Assembly (NCBI GenBank): GCA_024663395.1
Contig: JANFAH010000031.1
Location: 62,001-126,000, forward strand
Source of the DNA: Pisolithus tinctorius
Lineage: Eukaryota > Basidiomycota > Agaricomycetes > Boletales > Pisolithaceae
DNA: 64,000 bases
Reading direction: 5' to 3'
Shown: positions 37,935-48,648 of the stretch, one piece after another
Layout of the letters: every line of letters starts with the position of its first letter
How positions within the stretch are numbered: the stretch's first letter is position 1
The notes under the pieces: model-generated
Database searches by the model: none
What the model saw: the letters and a program-made list of their open reading frames with translations, nothing else
What the model was told of the DNA's origin: nothing
Program-made: the position numbers and the translations under genes

Positions 37935-37957
37935 ATGGATCTAGGAAATTTGCGACA
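37935..37957 (-). repeat. right terminal inverted repeat
   Basis: Ends in AAATTTGCGACA, followed by TC. An inverted GTCATTA/TAATGAC pair (37878-37884 and 37923-37929) is just inside, as at the left end. Confidence 0.85.
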
Positions 37958-39240
37958 TCCCTAGGGACAGCCAGAAGGTCACCTGGCAAAGTCAACAACT
38001 TCAGGGGCTTCTCAGCCTGCAAATCCACTACACCCACTCCTAATCAACCTCCAACACCCACTAATGATCCAGATGATGAACTGGACCTGGACGAACCAGA
38101 CAACTTCAATCCTGGGGGTGATGACCCCAGTGATGATGGTCCTGGTGATGACAGGCCAGGAGATGACCTGGATAATGACAATGAAAAACCCATCCCAGAA
38201 GATGATGTTGAGCCTGGAGTAACTGTGCTTGACAACCTCACCAAAGCCATCAAGCTTCTTGCATGCAATGCTCACACCAGCTCTGAGTCCTCTTCTAGAA
38301 CCAGGTTGTGTGAACTGGACACCTTCAATGGGACAGACCAAAGAAGCTGTGCATTTTTCTTATCCAGTGCAAACTCAACTTCTGGGACTGGCCCCAGGCC
38401 TTTCAAAGTGACCAGGATAAGGTCACCTTCATGCAGTCATTCCTGAAAGGGATGGCTCTTGAGTGGTTCAAACTGGACCTACTTGGGACTGAAGACCCAG
38501 AGGACCAGCCTTATTGGATGGACTCTTGGAAGGAGTTCATTATAGAACTTCAAACCACCTTTGGACCTCATGACCTGGTGGCCAATGCTGAAAGCCAGCT
38601 AGACCATCTTCAGATGAAAGACAATCACTGGGTCAACAAGTACATGGTCAAATTCAACCGGCTTGCCTCACAAGTCCAGGGATATGGTGATGGTGCTCTG
38701 TGCCACTTTTTCTACACTGGTCTTCCTGACTGTATCAAAGATGAGGTCTGCCAGGTTGGCAAACCAAGAACCCTGCACAAGCTTCACTGACTAGCTCAGG
38801 AGATCAATGTGTGTTACTGGGCGCACAAAGAGGAGATTCAGCAGTCCAGTAAGCACCAGGGGTTGTCCTCTGGTAACAAGTCGACTCCCAACCCTGGTCA
38901 CAACAACCAGTCTAAGCCCAGTCAAGAGAAGCCCAAGACTGGCAATAATTCTGGAAATGGCAACTCTGGTAGCCAGCCCTCATCCAAACCCACCTCAACT
39001 GGTCAGACTGGCTCTAACACACCCAAGCCAGACTCAAGCAAGTTGGGCAAAGATGGCAAGCTGACACCAGAGGAGTGCAAGTGCTGCAGAGATAACAACC
39101 TTTGCATGTTCTGTGGGGGCACCAGACATTTTGCAGATAAGTGCCCCAAGAAAGCTGGGAAAGCCAAAGCTCACGCTGTGGCCACCTCTGAGGCAACACT
39201 GTCCTCAACCTTGGGCTCTGCCCCCAAGGCAAAAAAATAG

Positions 39241-39817
39241 GTAGCAGCTCTCAGGACTCCACACAGACTGAGAGCTGCATTGACTCTGGCTGTGCACTCA
39301 CAGAGGCTTGTCTCAACATGTCTGCTCTTTCCAATCCAAATTCATTAACTCCCTATGTTTCTATTGTCAGTCATGATTTGCCCTGGCTCCATACTCTAGT
39401 GGACTCTGGTTCCACACATAGCTTCATAGATAAGGAATTTGTTAATCAACACTCATTTAACCCTTATTCCATGTCCCCTATCCAACTCTAGCTCTTGGAT
39501 GGGTCATCAAGTTTTGTTATCACCCAAGCAGTAGATCTTTCAGTTCAATTTGCAACTGGCAATGTCACCCCAGTAACCCTGTTTTTAGCCCTGTTGGATT
39601 CTGAATGTAAGATGGTCCTTGGACATGACTGACTCACCTGCTACAATCCATTGATTGATTGGGTACTGAGCAGTCTGACTTTCTGGACATCTACAGGAAG
39701 AATGCCAACCCTGTTGACACCCCCTGCCACATCAGTCTTAACCACTCTTCCCAATCCCAGTCTACCTGACCAACCCAACCCCAGCCCTGCACCATCTGTA
39801 CTGCCTGTTGACTGACC
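39241..39817 (+). pseudogene. R0 aspartic protease region
   Basis: The frame after gag contains the retropepsin motif TLVDSGSTHSFID near 39410, followed by several in-frame stops, then a proline-rich stretch that is cut at 39817 by the LTR of element 1. Confidence 0.55.
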
Positions 39818-40212
39818 TGTGACAAGACCTAAACAACAGGGTTTGTTGTAGGCTCACACCAAGAACCAACAGAGAAGAATAGAGAGAGAGAGAAGGAAGC
39901 GGCTTAGAAGCGGGCGGATTTAGGACTCGAAGACCCAAATGAACTAGCTTAGAGCTAGTTGGGTGATTGAGCAACGGTACTTATACTATAGTACATGAGG
40001 TATTGGTGAGGCATACATGAGGTCCGTGACACCATAGTGATGTCATGATGACATCACTGTGGAGCAGAATGCACCAGAAAGGGGGAGGCATGGCAAAGGC
40101 AAGGCAAGGCCTAGGCTGGAGGCCGGGCCAAGACCAAGAGATAAGATAAGATGAAAAGATTAGATAAGATGAAATGAAAAGAGAAGAAAGGAAAAGAGTA
40201 CGTATTGTAACA
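39818..40212 (-). repeat. element 1 3' LTR
   Basis: 395 bp, TGTGACAAGACC ... GTAACA on the plus strand. Contains the 21-bp palindrome GTGATGTCATGATGACATCAC (one base over a perfect 10-bp inverted repeat) at 40037-40057. Confidence 0.85.
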
Positions 40213-40223
40213 CTATCCCCTCC

Positions 40224-43200
40224 TTAGAAATCGACTTCCAGGCGATTGAAGGTAGGGACAGTGTCGGTAAAGTTTTCCAGGGGTTGGAAGAGAGAGGAGA
40301 AGAGGGAGGAGTCCATACCACGGAGTTTTCGAGGGGCAGAAGGATTGCGATGGTGGAAGTCCCTGACAGCACCAGGGGCGGACTTCAAGGTGGACTCAGG
40401 TTCCCAGGTGTGATCCTCGTCATGATACCCCTTCCAACGGACGAGGTACTCAAGCCTACTCCTTTTTAGACAGGAGTCGGCAACATAGTCCACCTCAAAC
40501 TCTTCATCTCCTTTGTGTCCCACCACTGGGCCAGGGCAAGTGACGGTCTGTCCTTCCAAAGGCCCCCTGTATGGCTTAACCCAAGAAATGTTAACAACTG
40601 GATGGATTTTGAGGGTTTTGGGAAGTTTTAACTCTACTGCATTGGGTTTGAGTGAAACAACCTTGTAAGGGCCAATCCATCGTTCTGTGAGTTTCCTGGA
40701 AGGGTGGCCAGAGAGAGAGATGTGGGAGGCTTCCAGCCAAACCATGTCGCCAACCGAGTAGGAGGGGGCATCAGAGCGAGACACGTCTGCAGACACCTTC
40801 ATCTGTTCTGCAGCCTTATCCAAAGCCTTCTTTGTGTCCTCCAAAACCTTAGCGAGGTCGATGGCATGATCTGTGGCTGCCTCTGCCTTGGAAAGAAAGG
40901 GTTCCACACCCATCCTGGGGGTGTAGGAATGAGTGACCAAGAAGGGACTCCTGCCAGTGGACTCCTGTCACTTGTTATTGTAGGAGAACTGGGCAACCTT
41001 GAGCCAAGAAGGCCAAGAATCCTGTCGGTCGTTGACAAAGAGGTGGAGGTACTGCTACAGATCCTGGTTAAGATGTTCTGTTTGGCTGTCTGTCTGGGGA
41101 TGGAAGGCAGTGGAGAGCTTGGCTTTGACCCCAAGCATTTTGCACAGTTCAGCAGTGAAGGTGCTAGCAAATTGGGGTCTGCGATTGGAAATGACAGAAG
41201 AAGGTAACCCATGCTGGGTCCATACATGGTCTCAGAAGAGTTCTGTGGTTTGAAGTGAGGAAACCTCTTTGGTAGTAGGGGTAAAGACCACCTCCTTCGA
41301 AAATCTGTCCACCACCACCATGATGTTATCGAAGCCTTGTGCCTCCAGTAGCTCCATGAAGTCAACCGAGATGTTGGTCCAAGGACGTTCTGGAATGGGA
41401 TTCAGGAGGAGTTTCCCTGCAGGAGCTACCCTGGAGCTTTTTGCCATCTGGCACTGGTGGCAGGTGGAGACATAGTCCTTAACAGCGGAGGTCATCCCAG
41501 GCCAAACATAGTTGCGGGAGACAAGCTCCAGGGTCTTCTTCCAACCAGGATGACCAGCAAACGGAGTATCATGGTGTTTTTCCAAAACATGAACCCTTGC
41601 TGCGGGAGGGACATAGACCCTTCCCTCGCAGACATACAGACCTTCACAAAGGACAGACCCCTCTGGTTGTGGTGCTTTCAAGGAGGTAGACTTTAAGGTA
41701 GTGACAAGATCCACATCCTCCCCGATTAACAAAGTGGCAGCTACCCTGGAGGGATCTAAGAGTGTGACCCCTAGATTGTCTGACCCTTTTTCGGGTTCAT
41801 GATCTTCTCTCCTTGAGAGGGCATCAGCCTTGGCCATTGAGGAGCTGGGTTTGTACACCAGCTTGTAGTTGAATCAGGAGAGGTACTGGGCCCAACATGC
41901 CTGGTGACGATCCAGATTCTGCACTTTCATGAAGTACTGGAGATTTGAGTGGTCTGTCCAGACTTCAAACTGATAAGGGGTGGCTTCGAGATAATGCCGC
42001 CATGTTTCCAGAGCACGGATTATGGCCAACATCTCCTTGTCAAAGACCTGGTAGTTTCGCTCGGGGGGGGGGGACATGGAATGGGAGTAAAAGGCGACAG
42101 GTCGCCAGAGGTCATCTTCACATTTTACTGACAAAACAGCACTGGTAGCGAAGTCTGAGGCATCGGTTTCTAGGTGGAACTCCCTATTCTGATCCAGGAA
42201 CACAAGGACGGGGGCAGTGGTGAAGGCGAGTTTCAAGGCGTCGAAGGCTTGTTGTTCTCGGGAGCCCCAAGTCCAGAGCTGATCCTTTCTTGTGAGGTCA
42301 TTGAGGGGGCGAGTGATCTGTGCAAAGTCCTTGATGAAGTGGCGATAGAAGTTTGCTAGACCCAAGAAGGCTCATACTGAGCAGACCTTTGTAGGAACTG
42401 GCCATTCAGTTATGGCCTTGACCTTACTCTCATCCATGCTGACTCCCTCAGTTCCAACCACCATGCCCAGGAACTCCACCTGCTTTTGCTTGAAGAAGCA
42501 CTTCTCTGGTTTGACGAACAGGTTGTTTTCTTCTAACCTTCTCAACACCTCCAGGACAATCCTGTCATGCTCCTTTTCATCACCTGTCCTTGTGAAGATC
42601 ATCAGGTCGTTGATGTAGACCACCAGGATGTCCTCCATGTCACTGAAGATGTCGTTCATCATGTTTTGGAAGGTAGATGGCGAGTTGCAGAGACCAAAGT
42701 ACATGACCAGTGGTTCATAAGCCCCCTTATGGGTGACAAAGGCAGCCTTCCACTTGTCTCCTTCCTTGACATGAACATTGTTGTATCCCCATCGGAGATC
42801 CATCTTGGTGAAGAGCTTACAACCCTTTAGTTTATCAACAAGTTGAGAAATGAGGGGAAGAGGGTACGCGTTCTTGACGGTGTGTTCGTTAAGGTACCGA
42901 TAGTCCTGAACCATGCACTTCTTTCCATCTTTCTTCAGCACAAAGAACACCGGCGAGGTTTGTGGTGACTTCGAGGGGCAGATGTATCCTTTACGTAACT
43001 GGTCCTCAAGGAAATCTGATACCTCCTTTTGTTCTTCTACAGAGAGCAGAATGAGACGACCGTGCTTAGGAGTGAAGGTCTCCTTGAGATCAATGGTGTG
43101 GTCCCACAGTTTACAAAGGGGCATCCTTTCCAATTCCTCCTTTGAGAAGACCTTTAGGTATTGGTGGTACTCCTTTGGGATGAGCTCCTCAGTAGTGCCA

Positions 43201-45690
43201 GCTTGAACTCTGGTGGAACGAAGCTTCGGATAGAGGTATTCCATGTTCTGTGCCTCTTGTTCCTCTGCCATCCTTTCTGCCCTTGTCCTTGGAGTGAGAT
43301 CATGACATTCGCAGGGACAGTGGGACAACTTCACCTGCTTGGTTTCCCAACACACCTCTGGATTATGTTTTTGTAGCCAGGTGTAGCCAAGTATGAGGGG
43401 ATGCATTGTGAGTCAAAGTGTGGAAAGGTGGTGAAAACCAACCAAAACCAACACAAAAGACAAATGTAAAGCAAGTGGTGGTGTGCCTCTGTGGAACCTG
43501 GAGTGCAGAAACCTAAGAGGGGGAAACTTCAATGGCAGGTGCTCCTAGTGCAAGTTGACGACGAGTTATGCAGGAGAAGACAAGCAAGTGATGATTGAAT
43601 GGGGGATGCTGAATGGAGTGAAGGTGTTCAGCCAAAAGGACTTCTGGAATGATGGACTTTGATAGAATATGCTCCTGGTGCAAGTTGATGATGAGTTACG
43701 CAGGAGTTGGATGGATGACTAAGCAAGAGTGCTGACTAAGTGTGGATAAGACTGCAGATGATGGATGGTGGCAGATAGACCCCTTCATGGAGCCTCAACT
43801 ACCAATGATATGAATGGAGACAGATAGACTCTTCCGAATGAGCCTCAACTGTTGACAACGAGTTATGCACTGAAGAACTGACTGACTGCTGAGTGAATGG
43901 CTTCTGATTGTCTTCTTGGTAGCTAAGTACATGGGGGTTTATATACTGTGGGGGGAGCACAGCTTGTGACAAACAAGGCACAAACACTTGGTAAGTAATG
44001 AGTAAGGACTGAGTAATCATGATGAGTAAGCAAGAAATGAAAAGTAAGCAAGCAAAGAAGATTGGTAAGTATTGGCAATGAACGAGTCAAGGATAGTCAA
44101 AATATCACAAAATGAGTCAAATAGAACCAGAAACTGAGTAAGTGCACTGATATCACATTAGGGGGTGGCGATGCAAGTTAGATCTCAGTGGAGACATCTA
44201 GATCCAAAGATGGCATGACAGATGGAGGGTGTTTCCAGATAGGGAAGTATTAATTCCAGAATTGAAGGGCATGAGTCAGGTGTCAAAGGGGGCTAGGGCA
44301 TTGGGGGTCTGTGGGGCAATGAGACCATATGCGATCACATCTCCCACCCTTCCATCCTCTCAGCGAAGTTAACAAAAACTTCATGAACGGGGCTCTGATG
44401 GAGGAGGAGGAGAAGGGGGGACATCTTCTGCTGAATCTTGCAGTAAGAAGGCAAGATGCATGTCATACTCGTCATGAATGCGATCAGGGAGGCTGGAGGA
44501 CAGTAGATTATACTGCAGCTGTCACAATGCGGGAAGAATGATGGATGAGACTGGAATAAAGACAGTGCAGGGAGCAGGGAGGAACGATCCATATGCTTCA
44601 TCAACCGGGGAGACCGAAACGACCACATAAGACCTTTCTAACCAAGTGACAGACCTGAGGTGACCAAAGAATGTCCTTCTGGAAGTCATACTGACAAGGA
44701 GAACATGCTGACCAAGCTGCATGGGATGAGATGGGGCTGACAACGACGGGATGAACCAGGGGGCTTCAGGACAGAAGCTGGTGGGAACACCTGGCAGATA
44801 TACATAGCCACTGTCTCTGGCAAATGAGACAAGCGAGATGACCGATGAAGAGGTGGCCATGATTGATGGACTTAGCAAAATGAGCATCTGATGGATGGAG
44901 TGCTGCAGAAATGCGCAGGGTGTGAGGATCCTCTCCAAATTTGGAAGGAAGAATCGTGGGGCTGAGCACTTCAAGCGAGTGTGGGAATGGAGTCGATATC
45001 TTTGGAAATGGTGGAGATACGATGAAAACTGGAATGCCATACACGGGCACTAAAAACCTTTAATGTGCGCTTAACTTGCTTCCTCTTTTCTCTTTAGCAC
45101 TGATGACTCATTCTTGTGTGAAGGATGACTGTTAACGTCCGACAGTCTTTCTACGCATGAGGCCTTTAGTCTTCATCTGCATGCTTGGGCATTGTGCACA
45201 ACTTGTCAACGAGTTAGGCAGAGTCAGCTGTAACCATGTCCACAACACCTTTGGTGTGTGACAGCATGCCAAGTGTGGTGACCTGAGCCCAGACAGACTC
45301 TCGATGTCCTTGATAGTTCATGACAAGAGAGGCAATATGTGTGATGTTACCTGCCACATTAGGGGTTCCATCAACATTAAGGACTGCAATGGGTTGACCA
45401 AGCTTGATCAAAGGAACATCATTTTCGTCGGCCCATTTTTTGTCCAAGAAGGTGTCGTTGGCTCCTGAATCCACCAACGCTTTTACATTCCACTTCTTTT
45501 CTCGTCCTTCCAACACTACCTCTAACTCCAACTCAGCTTTTGGATCTGCCATACTTATTTTCGGGGTTTCTTTTGTTTTCTGGATAGGTGTGTCTTTATT
45601 TTTATCGCAAGAGGAATTAAGCACCGATAGTTTTACATCTGCAGTTGTGCCCACTGGGGTCGCCTCTTCAGATGGTACAGTAGTCTCCAA
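40224..45690 (-). pseudogene. element 1 pol, interrupted by C2
   Basis: Order: retropepsin (ALVDSGANDTFLD near 45460), RT, RNase H, integrase, chromodomain (EYLVRWKGYHDEDHTWEPE). The RT active site reads YIND instead of YIDD: the second codon is AAC at 42609-42611, a GAC to AAC change after C, i.e. a CpG transition. A TGA breaks the frame at 42372, another lesion lies near 41872, and the integrase is interrupted at 41232. C2 separates protease from RT. Element 2 gives the intact reference at each site. Confidence 0.85.
43407..45263 (-). mobile_element. Family C LTR-like element, copy C2
   Basis: 1857 bp, TGTGAGTC ... GTGTGACA, flanked by gcat (43403-43406, 45264-45267). It lies in pol of element 1 between protease and RT; removing it restores the match to element 2 (51810 region). 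The family ORF is at 44522-44860 and stops early at a TGA that is CGA in C1. Confidence 0.85.
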
Positions 45691-45776
45691 GTTAAATATA
45701 TCCTGCTCGGTAGAGAAATTGTCAATGCCTAAGACAGAAAACTTATTGTAAATGTAGCCAGTGGAGACCCAATCCT

Positions 45777-46835
45777 CTACTGGCCGAACTCTTTTCCCTG
45801 GCTCTTCATCTCATTGATCTGTTTATCATAGAAGAAGGCCTGCATTTCTTCAAACAACATTTGGCAGAGGGCGGTCTCTTGTGCTTCTTGTGTTACCTCC
45901 TGTATGTTGGGTCTAGCAGGACCCTTTCCCTTGGCATGGGGGCAATCACGCTTGTAGTGGTTCCCCTGGCAGTCGAAGCACTTAATGTGGGAAAGGATGG
46001 GGCGAGGGGGGAAGCAAGCAGTGCCAATTTCCATGGGGGAACCACAACTGGGTTGAGTTCTGGTAGGAGTGAAACAGGAGGGATATGAGGGACAGTTATA
46101 AGAAGAATGGGGAGTGGGTTCATTGGGGTAGTGATTGTAGAGAAGTTTGAAGCAATCTCTAGCAAGGGCAGCTTCTCAGAAGGCGACAGTCATTTGGAGG
46201 TAATTGCCTTGAGTGTATCCCCTCCTTAGGGCCTCCTTTACAATGGTGGGGTGAACGGCATTCTCCAGAAGGAAACCGGTGGTTTCATCAGTGACCCGTC
46301 CCTGAACCTTTAGGGACTCAAACTTCGCATAGAACTCCTCATACCGAGAGTTCCCTTGGCACATAGTGCGCATCTGGGCTTTTGCCCACTCCACATCTGT
46401 CTGAGGGGCGAAGAACCTATCGATATCTTCTATCATCTTGGCCATATCAGGCCATACTCCAGTGACAATGGCAAGGGAGAACTTGGCCTGAGCAAATCTC
46501 CCTGCTACAGGTCCAGTCATGTGGGACCATACCGTGGTGCACTTGTCTTGGGCAGTTGGTAGGGCAGTCCTATTCTGTGCAACCCATACCTTCATTTTGA
46601 CCCACCATTCGGAAAACTTAGCACAATCACTGGTGTACTGACCCAGGTCGGCCATCACCTCTATCCTCCTCTGGATTACATCTGTGGGGAGGGCATTCCA
46701 CTGATTACACTGACCCTCGATGGTCGCGATTGTTCCTTGAGCATCTCTTAGCTCGTTGTTTAACCGGTAGTTTTCATCTCGAAGAGTGTCGAGAGTGTCG
46801 TGGAGCTCGGTTATCTGGTCCTGGATGCCTTCCAT
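45777..46835 (-). pseudogene. element 1 gag
   Basis: Starts MEGIQDQITELHDTL (coiled coil), continues through the capsid-like core (FSEWWVKMKVWVAQNRTALP) and a zinc knuckle CFDCQGNHYKRDC. A TGA at 46176 replaces the CGA of element 2 (TVAF-stop-EAA). It ends EFGQ-stop like element 2, with the same slippery heptamer before the stop. Confidence 0.8.
45792..45798 (-). promoter_or_regulatory. -1 frameshift heptamer GGGAAAA
   Basis: In the gag frame it reads G GGA AAA. Pol is in the -1 frame. Conserved with element 2. Confidence 0.65.
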
Positions 46836-47142
46836 AGTGATCTGGATGTTTTAGAGTTTGACGGGGGTGGAGGTTGTAATGGGGTTGCTGTGGTTCAGTG
46901 GGGAGTGAACAGGGGAAGACAGATTCAATAAAGAAGGGGTAAGAGGGGGGTGGCGGAAGGGAGTAGAGGTTGTGGTTGAAGAGCAGAGTGAGCGAACGAC
47001 GCTCAGGGATGTAAGGGACGTAGAGATTTGGGTCGGGTTCTGAGGCTGGGGGACTTGGCAAGTACACCCACGAGCCTTCATGGAGGAAACAAGGAATGGT
47101 GACAAACAGTGCAAGGGTACAACGAGTAGAAGCTAGTTCAAG

Positions 47143-47999
47143 TGTGATGAGACCTAAACAACAGGGTTTGTTGTAGGCTTGCACCAAGAACCAACAGAGA
47201 AGAATAGAGAGAGAGAGAGAGAGAAGGAAGCGGCTTAGAAGCGGGCGGATTTAGGACTTGAAGACCCAAATGAACTAGCTTAGAGCTAGTTGGGTGATTG
47301 AGCAATGGTACTTATACTATAGTACATGAGGTATTGGTGAGGCATACATGATGTTACGCTCGACCGAAGTCAAGACGTAGGGAGAGCTCAAACGCAGACT
47401 AAGGTTTCTACCGAGCAACGGCTGTGGTAACCTCTGTAAACGACAGAGGATTTTAGGCAACGCCGGTAAGAGTAGTCCTTATAAAGGACACTGAGGGCGA
47501 AGTTCTGAGAACACTGCGTATAATTGAGCAGCGCAAGTCTGGGTTTCCAGGACTTGAGCCGGCAGTCTAAATACTACACAGAAACGGACCATGAGGTGTC
47601 CGCATGTAATGCGGTAACTACGCCATTGGTTGAACAATGACGACACATGTCCTAAGCATGTAACGAGCCAGTAACACTAGTGGTGGAAATAGAGAGCCGT
47701 CGGATCAGAGAGAAGACGGCTCTAAAAGGAAACTAAGTCCAATGGATCAAGAACGAGGTAAACGTAAAACAGAAAAGGAAAAGTTAGGGGTGAAACGTAA
47801 CACATGAGGTCCGTGACACCATAGTGATGTCATGATGACATCACTGTGGAGCGGAATGCACCAGAAAGGGGGAGGCATGGCAAAGGCAAGGCAAGGCCTA
47901 GGCTGGAGGCTGGGCCAAGACCAAGAGATAAGATAAGATGAAAAGATTAGATAAGATGAAAAGAAAAGAGAAGAAAGGAAAAGAGTACATATCATAACA
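47143..47999 (-). repeat. element 1 5' LTR, interrupted by solo LTR E
   Basis: Matches the other LTR apart from point changes, a longer GA microsatellite near 47207, and the 451-bp insertion at 47352-47802. The palindrome is at 47824-47844. Confidence 0.85.
47352..47802. repeat. solo LTR, family E
   Basis: 451 bp starting TGTTACGCTCGACC and ending GAAACGTAACA, flanked by catga on both sides (47347-47351, 47803-47807). A TATA-like ttataaag is near 47479. It is rich in CpG compared with the LTR around it, which suggests recent arrival. No internal E region is present in this window. Confidence 0.85.
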
Positions 48000-48241
48000 T
48001 GACCAGTGTGAGTCAAAGTGTGGAAAGCTGGTGAAAACCAAACAAATCCAACACCAAAGACAAATATAGAGTGAGTGGTAGTGTACCTCCATGGAACCCG
48101 GAGTGCAGAAAGATCTAGTGTGGGGGAATTTCAATGGCAGGTGCTCCTAGCACAAGTTGATGATGAGTTATGCAAGAGCAGATGAATGTGTGATGATTGA
48201 ATGGGGGATGCTGAAGAGAGTGAAGGTGTTCAGCCAAAAGT

Positions 48242-48634
48242 TGTGATGAGACCTAAACAACAGGGTTTGTTGTAGGCTCGTGCCAAGAACCAAAAGAAGA
48301 AAAGAAGAGAAAGAGGAGGAGACGGCTTAGAAGCAGGCGGCTTTAGGACTCGAAGACCCAAATGAACTAGCTTAGAGCTAGCCAGGTGTTTGAACAGCGG
48401 TACTTATACTACAGTACATGAGATAGCAGTGAGGTGTACATGAGGTCCGTGACATCATAGTGATGTCATGATGACATCACCGTGGAGCGGAATGTATTAG
48501 AAGGAGGGAGCATGGTAAAGGCGAGGCGAGGTCTAGACCGGAGTCTGGACCGAGACCAAGAGATAAGATAAGATGAAACGATTAGATAAGAGAAAAGGAA
48601 AAGAGAAGAAAAGAAAAGGGTACGTATCGTAACA
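48242..48634 (-). repeat. element 2 3' LTR
   Basis: 393 bp, starts TGTGATGAGACC, ends CGTATCGTAACA on the plus strand. The 21-bp palindrome is at 48460-48480. Confidence 0.9.
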
Positions 48635-48648
48635 CTATCCCCTCCCTA
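48635..48648 (-). other. polypurine tract of element 2
   Basis: The complement reads AAGGGAGGGGATAG (plus: ctatcccctccctt-like) directly next to the 3' LTR, the expected primer for plus-strand DNA synthesis. Confidence 0.7.

Larger units (their letters stand above)
24725..37957 (+). mobile_element. 13.2-kb TIR DNA transposon (Plavaka-type) with cargo genes
   Basis: Left end TGTCGCAAATTT (24725-24736) and right end AAATTTGCGACA (37946-37957) are perfect 12-bp inverted repeats, with weaker similarity to about 23 bp. TC flanks both sides (24723-24724, 37958-37959). Removing the segment with one TC rejoins the R0 gag in frame. Each end also has an inverted GTCATTA/TAATGAC pair (24792 and 24810; 37878 and 37923). 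CpG density jumps at exactly these borders. Contents: Plavaka-type transposase pseudogene, a small minus-strand gene, a broken membrane-protein gene, and an intact 574-aa gene. Family-C copy C1 (25368-27231) inserted later; without it and its duplicated 4 bp the element is about 11.4 kb. The transposase supports the Plavaka (CACTA-related) label; the exact TSD length of that group I could not verify. Confidence 0.85.
24537..39240 (+). pseudogene. R0 gag, split by the 13.2-kb transposon
   Basis: The frame around 24627-24724 runs directly into the frame at 37960 onward when the transposon and one copy of TC are removed. Downstream are an acidic stretch (DDELDLDEPD), a frameshift near 38380, the gag core (MALEWFKLDLLG, QLDHLQMKDN, KYMVKFNRLA), a TGA at 38788 and a zinc knuckle (CMFCGGTRHFADKC). 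The frameshift and stop make it non-functional. Coordinates span the insertion. Confidence 0.7.
39818..47999 (-). mobile_element. Gypsy chromovirus element 1 (family D), decayed
   Basis: Complete structure on the minus strand: LTRs 47143-47999 (split by solo LTR E) and 39818-40212, flanked by target duplication tgacc (39813-39817, 48000-48004). A polypurine tract (complement of ctatcccctcctta, 40213-40226) adjoins the 3' LTR. Gag, protease, RT, RNase H, integrase and chromodomain are in order. It has inserted into the protease region of R0 and later received C2 (43407-45263). Confidence 0.9.
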
